A stretch of DNA of 64,000 nt from an uncultured Parasutterella sp. Its GTDB lineage: Bacteria > Pseudomonadota > Gammaproteobacteria > Burkholderiales > Burkholderiaceae_F. Location of the stretch: the NCBI GenBank assembly GCA_900766055.1, contig CAAFTZ010000111.1:1-64000 (forward strand), given 5' to 3'. The position numbers and the translations under genes are program-made. The notes under the pieces are model-generated. The model did no database searches. It was not told the origin of the DNA and was given only the letters and a program-made list of their open reading frames with translations. Below, piece after piece: positions 56,217-63,794 of this stretch. Within the stretch, counting starts at the first letter, position 1, and each line of letters starts with the position of its first letter.

Positions 56217-56233
56217 TTAGCTTATTAAGCTAA
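56217..56233. promoter_or_regulatory. Perfect 7-bp dyad upstream of the ClC transporter gene
   Basis: TTAGCTT-ATT-AAGCTAA lies 53 bases before the GTG start at 56286, a position suited to an operator. No known consensus is recognised, and AT-rich dyads of this size can occur by chance. Confidence 0.3.
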
Positions 56234-56285
56234 AGAACATCAAGAAAAATTAGGAACTCGGCGGAGTAGCCCTAAGGGAGGGATC

Positions 56286-57620
56286 GTGTCCTTTACGCGT
56301 AAATGTTGGTTTTATTTGGTGTGTCTGTTTGCGGGACTGTGCACCGGAGGGGTCGGCGGATACTTCCAGTTCTTCCTGCATAAAGCGGATCACTTGCGAA
56401 TGCAGCTGACGACATGGGCTCATTCCGTGACTTTTTGGGAAGGATTCGGCGCTGTTGTGGCTGTCTGCGTGACCTGCGCCGTCATCGGGCGATTTCTGGT
56501 TCGTTTTGCTCCGACGGCCGGCGGCAGCGGAATTCAATATGTTGAAGCGGCTTGGCGCGAAGAGGTTGAGCCGGCGCGCTTTAAAATCTTATTAGTCAAA
56601 TTTTTCGGCGGTATCTTGACGCTTGGCAGCGGCATGGCCTTGGGCCGGGAAGGTCCGACGGTCCAAATGGGTGCATCTATCGGAGCTACTATTGCCCGCA
56701 TTCTGAAGTTTTCAAAAGAAGAACTTCGCTTTCTTACCATTGCATCCGCAGGTACCGGTTTGGGCGTGGCTTTCTCGTCTCCTTTGGGCGGAGCGATGTT
56801 CACCTTCGAGGAAGTCACCAAAGATATTCGGATGAACCTCGTAATTCCGACGCTCATCTGTGTTTTTGCCGGCTGCACGGTATCCATGACGATTCTTGGC
56901 ATGCAGCCTGACTACAACGTCATTAATCGAAATTTCATGATTCCGGGAGTTAAAGAATCCGTCGCCTTCATTTTGTTCGGAATCTTTATCGGTGTAATGG
57001 GGCCGCTTTATAACAAGATGGTTCTTATCCTTCTGAACACGAATGCGTACTTCAAGAAAGTCATTCCTGAAGTGAAGGCCGGAATTATCGGCGTCGTCGT
57101 TGCACTGCTGGTTTACTTTGCTCCGGGACTTGCCGGCGGCGGAGATCAGCTGGGTACCGAGATGCTCAATTACACGTTCCCCATTGCAACCGTATTGGTC
57201 ATCGGATTGATACGCTGGTTTTTTGCGCCTCTTTGCTACGCCACAGGCGTTCCCGGCGGCCTGTTCTCTCCGCTTCTCCTGATGGGCGGAATCTTAGGCC
57301 ACATTTTTGCCTGGACGCTGAATCTCTTCGGATTTGATTTAAACCCGATGGCTTTCTGCGCTGTCGGTATGAGCGCCTTCTTTGCCTCTACGATTTGTGC
57401 TCCGATTACCGGCGTCCTGCTGATTCTTGAAATGACCGCATGCTGGGATTTAACGCTTCCCATGCTCATTGGTTCGGCGCTCGCCTTCTTTACTGCTCAA
57501 GCTCTGAGGAGCCAGCCGATTTACACAGCTCTGCGTCTGCGGATTCCCGAAGTCAAGCAATTGCAGCAGCAGGGTGTCGATGTACTTCAGCCGCCTGCTG
57601 TCCCGGAAAAGTTGTCGTAG
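56286..57620 (+). CDS. ClC-family chloride/proton transporter (ClcA-like)
   Basis: A 444-residue membrane transporter with ClC anion-site motifs: GGSGIQ (usual form GSGIP), GREGPTVQMG with the gating Glu, and PGGLFSP (GxFxP type). The EE pair in FTFEEVTKD corresponds to the internal proton-transfer Glu of E. coli ClcA, and QPIYTAL to the central Tyr, so H+/Cl- exchange is more likely than a passive channel. There is no C-terminal CBS pair. It starts with GTG at 56286 after a strong GGGAGGG. Exchange would help survive acid, which fits a gut host (inference). It is followed by malic enzyme. Confidence 0.92.
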   Translation: MSFTRKCWFYLVCLFAGLCTGGVGGYFQFFLHKADHLRMQLTTWAHSVTFWEGFGAVVAVCVTCAVIGRFLVRFAPTAGGSGIQYVEAAWREEVEPARFKILLVKFFGGILTLGSGMALGREGPTVQMGASIGATIARILKFSKEELRFLTIASAGTGLGVAFSSPLGGAMFTFEEVTKDIRMNLVIPTLICVFAGCTVSMTILGMQPDYNVINRNFMIPGVKESVAFILFGIFIGVMGPLYNKMVLILLNTNAYFKKVIPEVKAGIIGVVVALLVYFAPGLAGGGDQLGTEMLNYTFPIATVLVIGLIRWFFAPLCYATGVPGGLFSPLLLMGGILGHIFAWTLNLFGFDLNPMAFCAVGMSAFFASTICAPITGVLLILEMTACWDLTLPMLIGSALAFFTAQALRSQPIYTALRLRIPEVKQLQQQGVDVLQPPAVPEKLS

Positions 57621-57752
57621 CGAGGGTTGACCTGATAAGCTGTACTCTGGTTTGAGGGAGGTTTGTCCTTCTCTTTCGGCATGAGTCGGTGCGGCTGTTT
57701 TTGGCCTCAAGCTCCGTTCTGTCGGACTTTCTGTTTTTCGGAAAATAAAAAA

Positions 57753-59378
57753 ATGAAAAATATCAGTATGGGAACGGAAGCCCTGGATGATCCGTTCGTC
57801 AATCAAGGAACAGCTTTTAGTCAGGATGCCAGAATAAAACTGAAACTGCGCGGACTGCTTCCTCCGAGAGTGACGACGCTGGAACATCAGGCGAAACGGG
57901 CCTTGGAAAGAGTTCGACAAGCGGAAGAACCGCTTCAGAAATACGAAATCCTTTCGCTGCTCCGACACAGAAACGCAACCCTCTTTTATTACCTCCTCGA
58001 AAATAATATTGAGGAGCTGATGCCTATCGTCTATACGCCGACGGTCGGCAAAGCTTGTCAGGAATTCGATCGAATTTACAGTGAACCGGAGGGCCTTTAC
58101 GTCACAATTGAAGATAAAGGTTCGATTCGGGACGTGATCAATAATTGGCCCTATGACGATGTCGACATGATCGTCGTGACAGACGGCGAACGTATCCTCG
58201 GATTAGGCGACCTCGGCGCCGGCGGAATGGGCATTCCGATCGGAAAACTTTCTCTTTACACGGCTTGCGCAGGGCTCAATCCAGCGCGCGCTCTGCCCGT
58301 ACTCTTGGATGTCGGTACTAATAATCAGGGTTTGCTGCATGATCCTCTTTATCTCGGTCTGCAGCAGCCGAGGGTTGACGGCGAGGAATACTACGCTTTT
58401 GTCCGAGAGTTCATAGAAGCCGCTAAAGCACGCTGGCCTCATGTGATTATCCAATTCGAAGACTTTGCTAATCGTCACGCCTTTGCTCTGTTGGATCAAT
58501 GGAAGGGTAAGACTGCTTGTTTCAATGACGATATTCAGGGAACTGCGGCGGTTGCTGTTGCAGGTTTCTATGCGGCGGCAAGGGCTAAGGGAAGTTCTCT
58601 TTCAGAGGAAAAATTCCTTTTCTTAGGCGCCGGTGAGGCTGCCGGCGGGATTGCCGATCTGCTGGTTGAGGCCATGATGAAGGAAGGCCTGACGCAGGAG
58701 GAGGCGATCAATAAGATTTTCTTGTTTGACTCCCACGGTCTGGTGACAAAAGACCGAGAAGAAATGACGCCGCTCAAGCAGAAATTTGCCCACGAGCTTG
58801 AACCTCAGAGCACTTTTCTTGACGCCATCGGCGAAGTGAAGCCTACCGCGATTGTGGGCTGTGCGGCTCAGGCAGGATCCTTTAATGCCTACGTTCTGAG
58901 CGCAATGGCAAGAATCAATGAGCGCCCCATCATCTTTGCTTTATCGAATCCGACGTCCCGCTCTGAATGCACGGCAAGAGAGGCTTATACCTATACGGAA
59001 GGAAGATGCCTCTTTGCTTCCGGCAGCCCCTTCCCACAGGTTGAAGTCAACGGAAAGACGTTCGTTCCCCGTCAGAGCAACAACTCTTATGTTTTCCCGG
59101 GGATCGGGCTCGGATTGGTAGCTTCTTCGCCTCGAGTTGTTCCGCAAAGCGTGTTTTTGAGTGCAGCGGAAGCACTCTCCAAGATGGTCTCTGACGAAGA
59201 TTTAGAAAAAGGGAGTTTATTCCCGCCGCTCACAAAGATTCGCGAAGTTTCTCAGTCCATTGCGGCTGCAGCTGCCGAGCAATGTTTCACGACAGGTGTT
59301 GCCGGAGTATCGAATCAGGCCGATTTATCCGAAGTGATTCAGGCGGCGATGTATAAACCTGTCTACGATCAGATCTGA
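57753..59378 (+). CDS. maeA: NAD-dependent malic enzyme
   Basis: A 541-residue malic enzyme converting malate to pyruvate and CO2 with NAD(P)H (E. coli MaeA 565). MPIVYTPTVGKACQEF is the N-terminal signature with the catalytic Tyr, LGLGDLGAGGMGIPIGK binds malate, FEDFANRHAFALLD and FNDDIQGTAAV supply metal ligands, and FLGAGEAAGGIADLL is the Rossmann loop. The ATG at 57753 has CGGAAA upstream; the longer frame adds a Cys-rich, non-family extension. NAD use is inferred from family. Its product and the nearby respiratory genes suggest C4-acid metabolism, but no shared operon exists. Confidence 0.94.
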   Translation: MKNISMGTEALDDPFVNQGTAFSQDARIKLKLRGLLPPRVTTLEHQAKRALERVRQAEEPLQKYEILSLLRHRNATLFYYLLENNIEELMPIVYTPTVGKACQEFDRIYSEPEGLYVTIEDKGSIRDVINNWPYDDVDMIVVTDGERILGLGDLGAGGMGIPIGKLSLYTACAGLNPARALPVLLDVGTNNQGLLHDPLYLGLQQPRVDGEEYYAFVREFIEAAKARWPHVIIQFEDFANRHAFALLDQWKGKTACFNDDIQGTAAVAVAGFYAAARAKGSSLSEEKFLFLGAGEAAGGIADLLVEAMMKEGLTQEEAINKIFLFDSHGLVTKDREEMTPLKQKFAHELEPQSTFLDAIGEVKPTAIVGCAAQAGSFNAYVLSAMARINERPIIFALSNPTSRSECTAREAYTYTEGRCLFASGSPFPQVEVNGKTFVPRQSNNSYVFPGIGLGLVASSPRVVPQSVFLSAAEALSKMVSDEDLEKGSLFPPLTKIREVSQSIAAAAAEQCFTTGVAGVSNQADLSEVIQAAMYKPVYDQI

Positions 59379-59387
59379 CTAAATAAG

Positions 59388-59431
59388 AAAAACCTTCAGG
59401 ACTGCGGAAGGAGAAACAGCATTCCTGAAGG
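59388..59431 (-). terminator. Intrinsic terminator of the porin operon
   Basis: CCTTCAGGA (59393-59401) and TCCTGAAGG (59423-59431) form a perfect 9-bp stem. On the minus strand it is followed by TTTTTCTTATTT. It lies 46 bases past the porin stop, close to the end of the convergent maeA. Confidence 0.85.
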
Positions 59432-59476
59432 CCAAGATTTAGAAGTACTCTCAGATCACAAAAGAAGGAAAATTGA

Positions 59477-60622
59477 TTAGAACGTGTGGTTCATACCCAC
59501 GAATGTGGTCCACGGGTTTTTGCCCATGTTCGTGGTCGGTGCCGATGAAGTACCGCCACCGCCGTTGATTGTGTAATTCACGTTCTTCTCGTTGTTGAGA
59601 TAGGCAGCACCGGCGTAGAGAGTGGTGCGTTTACTCAGCGGATAGTCATAACGAGCTGAGACGTTCCACGCATTGGCCGAATCAGTCGTATTGTTCTTCA
59701 AATACGCAAAGCCGTTTAACAGGTTGCCGCCGAATAACGGAGTCTTAGCCGATACGCTGTATACCATGATGTTCGGGTTGGTGTCTCGGACTGCTGCCTT
59801 GGAACCGTTCTTGTAGACCAAGTTGCCGTAGAGCTTGGTGAATCCGAAGTCGTAGCTTGCACCTAAGTTATACAGCGCAGCGTGCGCATTCGGGTTTTTG
59901 AGGTTATTTGGAGCCTCTGCAGCCAGGTTTTGGTAGGTGTAAGTGAAGCCGATACCGAAAGCACCCTTGCGATAGACGGCTTGAGCAGCGTAGCTGTTGC
60001 CGTACTTATTCGACATTTCGGATTCGGAATTCAGTTTGCTCTGTTCACCTAAAGAGACCATAGCAGAGAGCTTTAAGCCGCCGAAAGCCGGGCTTTCATA
60101 GACAAAGGAATTATCTCTGCGGGTCAGATTATCGACACCTGAAGCTCCGTTAATGCCGGGAATATGCGTATTCGGAAGATAGGGCGCCGGAGCCATGAAG
60201 TTGTTAATCGTGCTGCCTAAACTGCAGGCAAAAGCGTCAAACTGGGCGATTCCGCCGAAGTTCAGGGTGTACTGACGGCCGAAAGAAAACGTGCCCCAGT
60301 CAGTGTTTCGGATTCCGAGGACCGCCTCTCGCTGGAAGGCCCATCCTTCCGGCTGAGCGGCGGTGGTATTGGTGCCGTTATCGACAAAGAAGCCGTTTTC
60401 CAAACGGAAGAACACATTTGTGCCTCCGCCTAAGTCCTCCGTCCCCTTAATGCCGATGCGAGATCCGCCTTTACCGCCGCTTCCTAAGTCGACAACGGTG
60501 CCGTTTCCGCCGTTGTAAAGCTGGACATATGCGTCCACCATTCCGTAGACGGAGACGTCGGAGGCGTAGACGCTTCCGCAGAAGCAGCAAGCAATCGCTG
60601 CAATGACTTTTTTAGATTTCAT
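59477..60622 (-). CDS. Outer-membrane porin, betaproteobacterial general-porin family
   Basis: A 381-residue porin. The signal peptide MKSKKVIAAIACCFCGSVYA is followed by DVSVYGMVDAYVQLY, the usual start of Omp32/OmpC-like neisserial and betaproteobacterial porins. SRIGIKGTEDLGGGTNVFFRLENGF, TFSFGRQYT and the C-terminal TFVGMNHTF with the final Phe needed for BAM recognition are all present. It should form a trimeric 16-strand pore. AAGGAGGG precedes the ATG. It is the last gene of the flavoprotein-cytochrome-porin group, 33 bases after the cytochrome gene, so it may admit that reductase's substrate (inference). Confidence 0.93.
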   Translation of the reverse strand: MKSKKVIAAIACCFCGSVYASDVSVYGMVDAYVQLYNGGNGTVVDLGSGGKGGSRIGIKGTEDLGGGTNVFFRLENGFFVDNGTNTTAAQPEGWAFQREAVLGIRNTDWGTFSFGRQYTLNFGGIAQFDAFACSLGSTINNFMAPAPYLPNTHIPGINGASGVDNLTRRDNSFVYESPAFGGLKLSAMVSLGEQSKLNSESEMSNKYGNSYAAQAVYRKGAFGIGFTYTYQNLAAEAPNNLKNPNAHAALYNLGASYDFGFTKLYGNLVYKNGSKAAVRDTNPNIMVYSVSAKTPLFGGNLLNGFAYLKNNTTDSANAWNVSARYDYPLSKRTTLYAGAAYLNNEKNVNYTINGGGGTSSAPTTNMGKNPWTTFVGMNHTF

Positions 60623-60655
60623 AAGATATCCCTCCTTGTTTTAGTGCCGTTTGAT

Positions 60656-61012
60656 CTATTTCACTTTGAAGTTGAATTTGTGGCACTGTGCGCAATAGTC
60701 TTCAGGCGGCTCGTGCATCAAGTGGCAGTTGATGCAGTCTCCGTTGTGAGGTGCGTTATGAGGATTGGCTCCAGGCAGATTTTTAGTTTTTTCAATCAGC
60801 ATCGCTTTCGGGTGGCACTGTGTACACGTTTCTTCTGTCGGAAGGTTCGGATTCTTGAGGTCGGTTCCGTGGCAGGTCTGGCATGCTACGCCCTTGGCAA
60901 CGTGTTTATCGGCACCCATCTTCGGTGCATCGGCAGCGAAGGCTGAACAGGAAAACATCGCAGCGAGCAGACCGATTCCAAGTAGTTTTGTCAGTGAATT
61001 CAATGAGGTCAT
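60656..61012 (-). CDS. Periplasmic tetrahaem cytochrome c (flavocytochrome c3-type haem domain)
   Basis: A 118-residue cytochrome with a Sec signal peptide ending about residue 27 (SAFAADA) and four CXXCH haem sites at C44-H48, C63-H67, C93-H97 and C107-H111. Size and spacing resemble the Shewanella small tetrahaem cytochrome and the haem domain fused to Fcc3/UrdA flavoproteins. Here it is a separate gene just downstream of a flavoprotein that lacks a haem domain, so it likely carries electrons from a membrane quinol dehydrogenase to that flavoprotein. It lies 52 bases from the flavoprotein stop, with a hairpin in between. Confidence 0.92.
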   Translation of the reverse strand: MTSLNSLTKLLGIGLLAAMFSCSAFAADAPKMGADKHVAKGVACQTCHGTDLKNPNLPTEETCTQCHPKAMLIEKTKNLPGANPHNAPHNGDCINCHLMHEPPEDYCAQCHKFNFKVK

Positions 61013-61024
61013 GTCGGTTCTCCA

Positions 61025-61051
61025 TCTGAAGCCTCCGGAGGAGGCCTCAGA
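61025..61051 (-). other. Intra-operon hairpin between the flavoprotein and cytochrome genes
   Basis: TCTGA-A-GCCTCC and GGAGGC-C-TCAGA form 11 pairs with one A/C mismatch and a GGA loop. There is no T tract, so it looks like an RNA-stability or partial-termination element rather than a full terminator. It ends 13 bases before the cytochrome start. Confidence 0.55.
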
Positions 61052-61064
61052 CTAAGCAAGAGAA

Positions 61065-62582
61065 TTAGCAGCCTGCCCAGCCGTTAGCAGTGCGGGCAGC
61101 AATACGTCCGAAGATGATGCAGTCGGCAACGGCGACGGTACCGAGACGGACCATGCCGTGAACGCCGCCGGTCGCTTCGCCTGCTGCGTACAGACCGGCA
61201 ATCGGATTGCCCTTGACGTCGAGAACCTGGGCTTTTTCGTTGATTTCAAGACCGCCCATGGTGTGGTGAACGCGCGGCCACAGACGAATAGCGTAGAAAG
61301 GTCCCTTGGTGTTGAGGACGGCATCTTTGAAGAACATGCAGTCAAATTCCGGGTCCTTCATGGCTTTCATATAGCCGTTGAATTTTTCGTTTTCTTTCTC
61401 AAGGGTGGCGTAGTCCAGCTTGTAGAAGTCCGCCAAAGATTTGAGGTCGTCGAATTTACGAATAACGCCGTTCTTGAGAGCGGTTTCAAACTGTTCGGGC
61501 TTCATGTTTTTGCCGACGACTTTGTTCATCATGTTGGCTTCGCAGGTGTAGATGATCGCCGGTTTACCAAGGGCAACAATGGCATCAGCTCGAACTTTAC
61601 GATTGCCGGTTTCTTTAATGAAGCGCTTGCTGGTTGTCGGGTTAATCATGGGGCCGTAGCCGACCATAGATTCCACGGCAAGAGGAGCCAGACCGAAGCC
61701 GTTTTCGTCGGGAGAAGTCCAGGGGCCCAGCTGGATCCAGTCCATGTGGATGGTATTAGCGCCTAAAGCCTGAGCTTCCTGAATCATTTCGCCGGTTGCA
61801 CCGGGATGGTTGGTGGATCCGAAAGCATCGGTTAAGCGCGGATCATGACTGGTGCGCATCTTGACGTTCTGGCTGAAGCCGCCGGAAGCAATCAGCACAC
61901 CTTTGGTTGCGCGAATGTAGACAACTTTTCCGCTGTCGGGACGATTGAAGCGATGGTTGACGCGGGCTTTAACACCGACGACGCAGCCCTTATCGTTGAC
62001 GATCAGGTCATCCACAATCGTTCTCAGCTGAATTTTGATGCCGAATTCCTTGCATTTTGCGAGCATCGGATTGATGAAACCGGCGCCGGTGTTTTCCATC
62101 ACAGCGTGGCTGCGGGGAACAGAGTGACCGCCGTGATAAGTGACGGCTTTGAACTTGACGCCGACTTCGTCACGAAGCCACTTGTAGTTGGAGACGGATT
62201 CGTCTGCAATTCTTCTGGCGAGTTCTTTATGAGCGAGACCGCCGCCGGCTTTCAGAATGTCGGAGTAGAGAAGATCGGCATTGTCTTTGATACCGGCTTT
62301 TTCCTGCATATCTGTTCCGGCAGCTGCGATGGCACCCCCGTTGATGATGGAGTTGCCGCCGGCGGAAGGCATCTTGTCAACAACAAGAATGTCTTTCATA
62401 CCGAGATAGTGGCTTTCAAGGGCAGCGCCCAGGCCGGCAAAGCCTGTACCGATAACGAGAAGGCTGCAGGTTTCGTCCCATTTTTCAGGAACTTTGGTTG
62501 AGGCATGGGCAACGCTTCCGAAAACGAGTCCGGCGCTCAGAGCGCAAGTGGTTTCCATGAAGGTTCTGCGGGTGAATGTCAT
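61065..62582 (-). CDS. Tat-exported FAD-binding fumarate-reductase-family flavoprotein, substrate unknown
   Basis: A 505-residue periplasmic flavoprotein. The Tat signal is TRRTFM (residues 4-9) with AHA-S cleavage near 27. The FAD site is LLVIGTGFAGLGAALES (41-57), with GGNSIINGGAIAAAGT after it. Compared with Shewanella fumarate reductase Fcc3, the HHTMGG histidines (439-440), R328 (ETGNRK) and R479 (VRLG) look retained. The substrate-pocket histidine of Fcc3 (QAHPT) is replaced by QLGPW (284-288), and GANRLGGNA by GMVRLGTVA. It is therefore probably a reductase for another unsaturated organic acid. AAGGAGG precedes the start. It lacks a haem domain, supplied by the next gene. Confidence 0.9.
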   Translation of the reverse strand: MTFTRRTFMETTCALSAGLVFGSVAHASTKVPEKWDETCSLLVIGTGFAGLGAALESHYLGMKDILVVDKMPSAGGNSIINGGAIAAAGTDMQEKAGIKDNADLLYSDILKAGGGLAHKELARRIADESVSNYKWLRDEVGVKFKAVTYHGGHSVPRSHAVMENTGAGFINPMLAKCKEFGIKIQLRTIVDDLIVNDKGCVVGVKARVNHRFNRPDSGKVVYIRATKGVLIASGGFSQNVKMRTSHDPRLTDAFGSTNHPGATGEMIQEAQALGANTIHMDWIQLGPWTSPDENGFGLAPLAVESMVGYGPMINPTTSKRFIKETGNRKVRADAIVALGKPAIIYTCEANMMNKVVGKNMKPEQFETALKNGVIRKFDDLKSLADFYKLDYATLEKENEKFNGYMKAMKDPEFDCMFFKDAVLNTKGPFYAIRLWPRVHHTMGGLEINEKAQVLDVKGNPIAGLYAAGEATGGVHGMVRLGTVAVADCIIFGRIAARTANGWAGC

Positions 62583-62655
62583 TTTAAAAATCCTCCTTGA
62601 TGATGTTGTCGGCTCTTCATAACCGATAAGAAAAGTTTAAAAACTGAAGATTTTC

Positions 62656-62687
62656 TTAACTACCCAAAGGCTTTGGTGGATAGTTAA
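62656..62687. promoter_or_regulatory. Imperfect 32-bp dyad upstream of the flavoprotein operon
   Basis: Outer arms TTAACTA (62656-62662) and TAGTTAA (62681-62687) flank inner arms CCAAAG (62664-62669) and CTTTGG (62671-62676). The near-zero loop favours a DNA operator over an RNA hairpin. It lies about 75-105 bases before the flavoprotein ATG, a plausible site for the adjacent Crp/Fnr-like regulator. It does not match the canonical CRP or FNR sites. Confidence 0.45.
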
Positions 62688-62803
62688 AGGGTTTACGAGG
62701 ATATAAAAAATGACAAAGTCTCAGCTTTTAGTTTGAAAAAACTAATGAAAACGCTTGAAGCGCTTGGCATATAGGTCAATGAGGCAAGAGAAAAAGCCGG
62801 AAA

Positions 62804-63652
62804 CTAATACCAAGGATTGGTTAGCGGAGGAAGTGCTTCTAAGAGTTCTCTGAAGGTATTTGGATATGTGTATTCGCTGCTTTCCTCGGCCGAGCGCATC
62901 CATTGGTAAGCATCATCGACGAAGGCGGCAGGGAACGTGACGAAGTCTCCGTCCCGAATCCAGGCTCCTTCTTCTTTCCATCGTTTTAATGCATTGTCTG
63001 TGGACACAGGAGAGGCGTTGGCGACGAGACAACGGTTGTTCCGTGTCAGAGGAATAGGGCATTTGATCAAGCCGTCGGCAGTGAGTTTGCCGTAATGAAT
63101 AGCCCAGGTGACGACAAAAGCCTTTAGGCGAAGATCAACGGGGGCGAAGGCCATCAGTGCGAAACCCACACGGTCTGAGAGCGTGCAGCTTTCTAGTAAT
63201 CGAATGGTATAGGCAAACAGCTCCGGATCCGTCGTAAGGACGGGCAGTAAAAGATCCTTGGGACATACAACGACTTGGGCCTTTGTCAAGGCGAAGTAGG
63301 TTCCGAGAGAAGGTCGGCGTGTTAAAAAATTAAGATTTCCGCAGGCGAAGTGGCCCGGAGTGGAGATTGCAGCCGCTTTCGGGCCGGAAACCGCATTGCC
63401 GAAGTTGCGGGCTGTCACGCCCTGCTGAACGAGAACGATATCGGAAATTTTTCTGCCCTGCGGATAAAGAATCTCCTGCCGCTCCAATTCCCGAACAGTT
63501 CCAAGCTTGGTAATCAAGTCCCGGAGTCTTTTACCGACGGGCGGATGCAGCCAAGGCGTAACAGGGACAGCACAGCCTCTTTTCTTTTCGTCGATACTGT
63601 AGTCGCGTCCCGTGCTGATTGCTGCCAACCATTCATTGGATACGTTTCCCAT
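62804..63652 (-). CDS. Crp/Fnr-superfamily transcriptional regulator, atypical
   Basis: A 282-residue protein with the Crp/Fnr layout. A cupin-like sensor domain (about 45-135; ELERQEILYPQGRKISDIVLVQQG) is followed by a dimerisation helix (about 144-185) and a C-terminal winged helix with LTRNNRCLVANASPVSTDNALKRWKEEG (202-229). The cyclic-nucleotide cassette GELxxx...RSA is replaced by CGNLNF...SLGTY, so cAMP binding is unlikely. The N-terminal cysteine cluster of FNR is also absent. The ATG at 63652 is chosen for its GGAGGGAAGA; the longer frame has no support. It lies 221 bases upstream of the flavoprotein gene on the same strand and probably controls it. Confidence 0.82.
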   Translation of the reverse strand: MGNVSNEWLAAISTGRDYSIDEKKRGCAVPVTPWLHPPVGKRLRDLITKLGTVRELERQEILYPQGRKISDIVLVQQGVTARNFGNAVSGPKAAAISTPGHFACGNLNFLTRRPSLGTYFALTKAQVVVCPKDLLLPVLTTDPELFAYTIRLLESCTLSDRVGFALMAFAPVDLRLKAFVVTWAIHYGKLTADGLIKCPIPLTRNNRCLVANASPVSTDNALKRWKEEGAWIRDGDFVTFPAAFVDDAYQWMRSAEESSEYTYPNTFRELLEALPPLTNPWY

Positions 63653-63751
63653 TCTTCCCTCCGAGGGTAATATTTTGTAATGTTTTTTAGACGTATACCA
63701 CGACAGAAGACTTCTTGTCCAGACAATATCGTATTCAGGGCGATTAGGCGC

Positions 63752-63779
63752 AAAAAAGCCCGTCGTTTTCGGACAGGCT
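63752..63779 (-). terminator. Intrinsic terminator of the STAS-domain gene
   Basis: On the minus strand AGCCTGTC pairs with GACGGGCT (one G-T pair) around a 7-base loop, followed by six T residues. It starts 16 bases past the stop of the partial gene at the window end and about 100 bases before the regulator start. Confidence 0.85.
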
Positions 63780-63794
63780 CTGTTGGCAGTCGAG

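Noticed and set aside
61158..62501. Plus-strand frames of 202 and 218 residues opposite the flavoprotein gene
   Set aside because: The minus strand encodes a clear Tat flavoprotein with a ribosome-binding site; the plus-strand frames are low-complexity shadows.
61065..62582. Calling the flavoprotein a fumarate reductase
   Set aside because: Key substrate-site residues differ from Fcc3, so only the family is assigned.
62804..63652. Calling the regulator FNR or CRP
   Set aside because: It lacks both the FNR iron-sulfur cysteine cluster and the cAMP-binding cassette.
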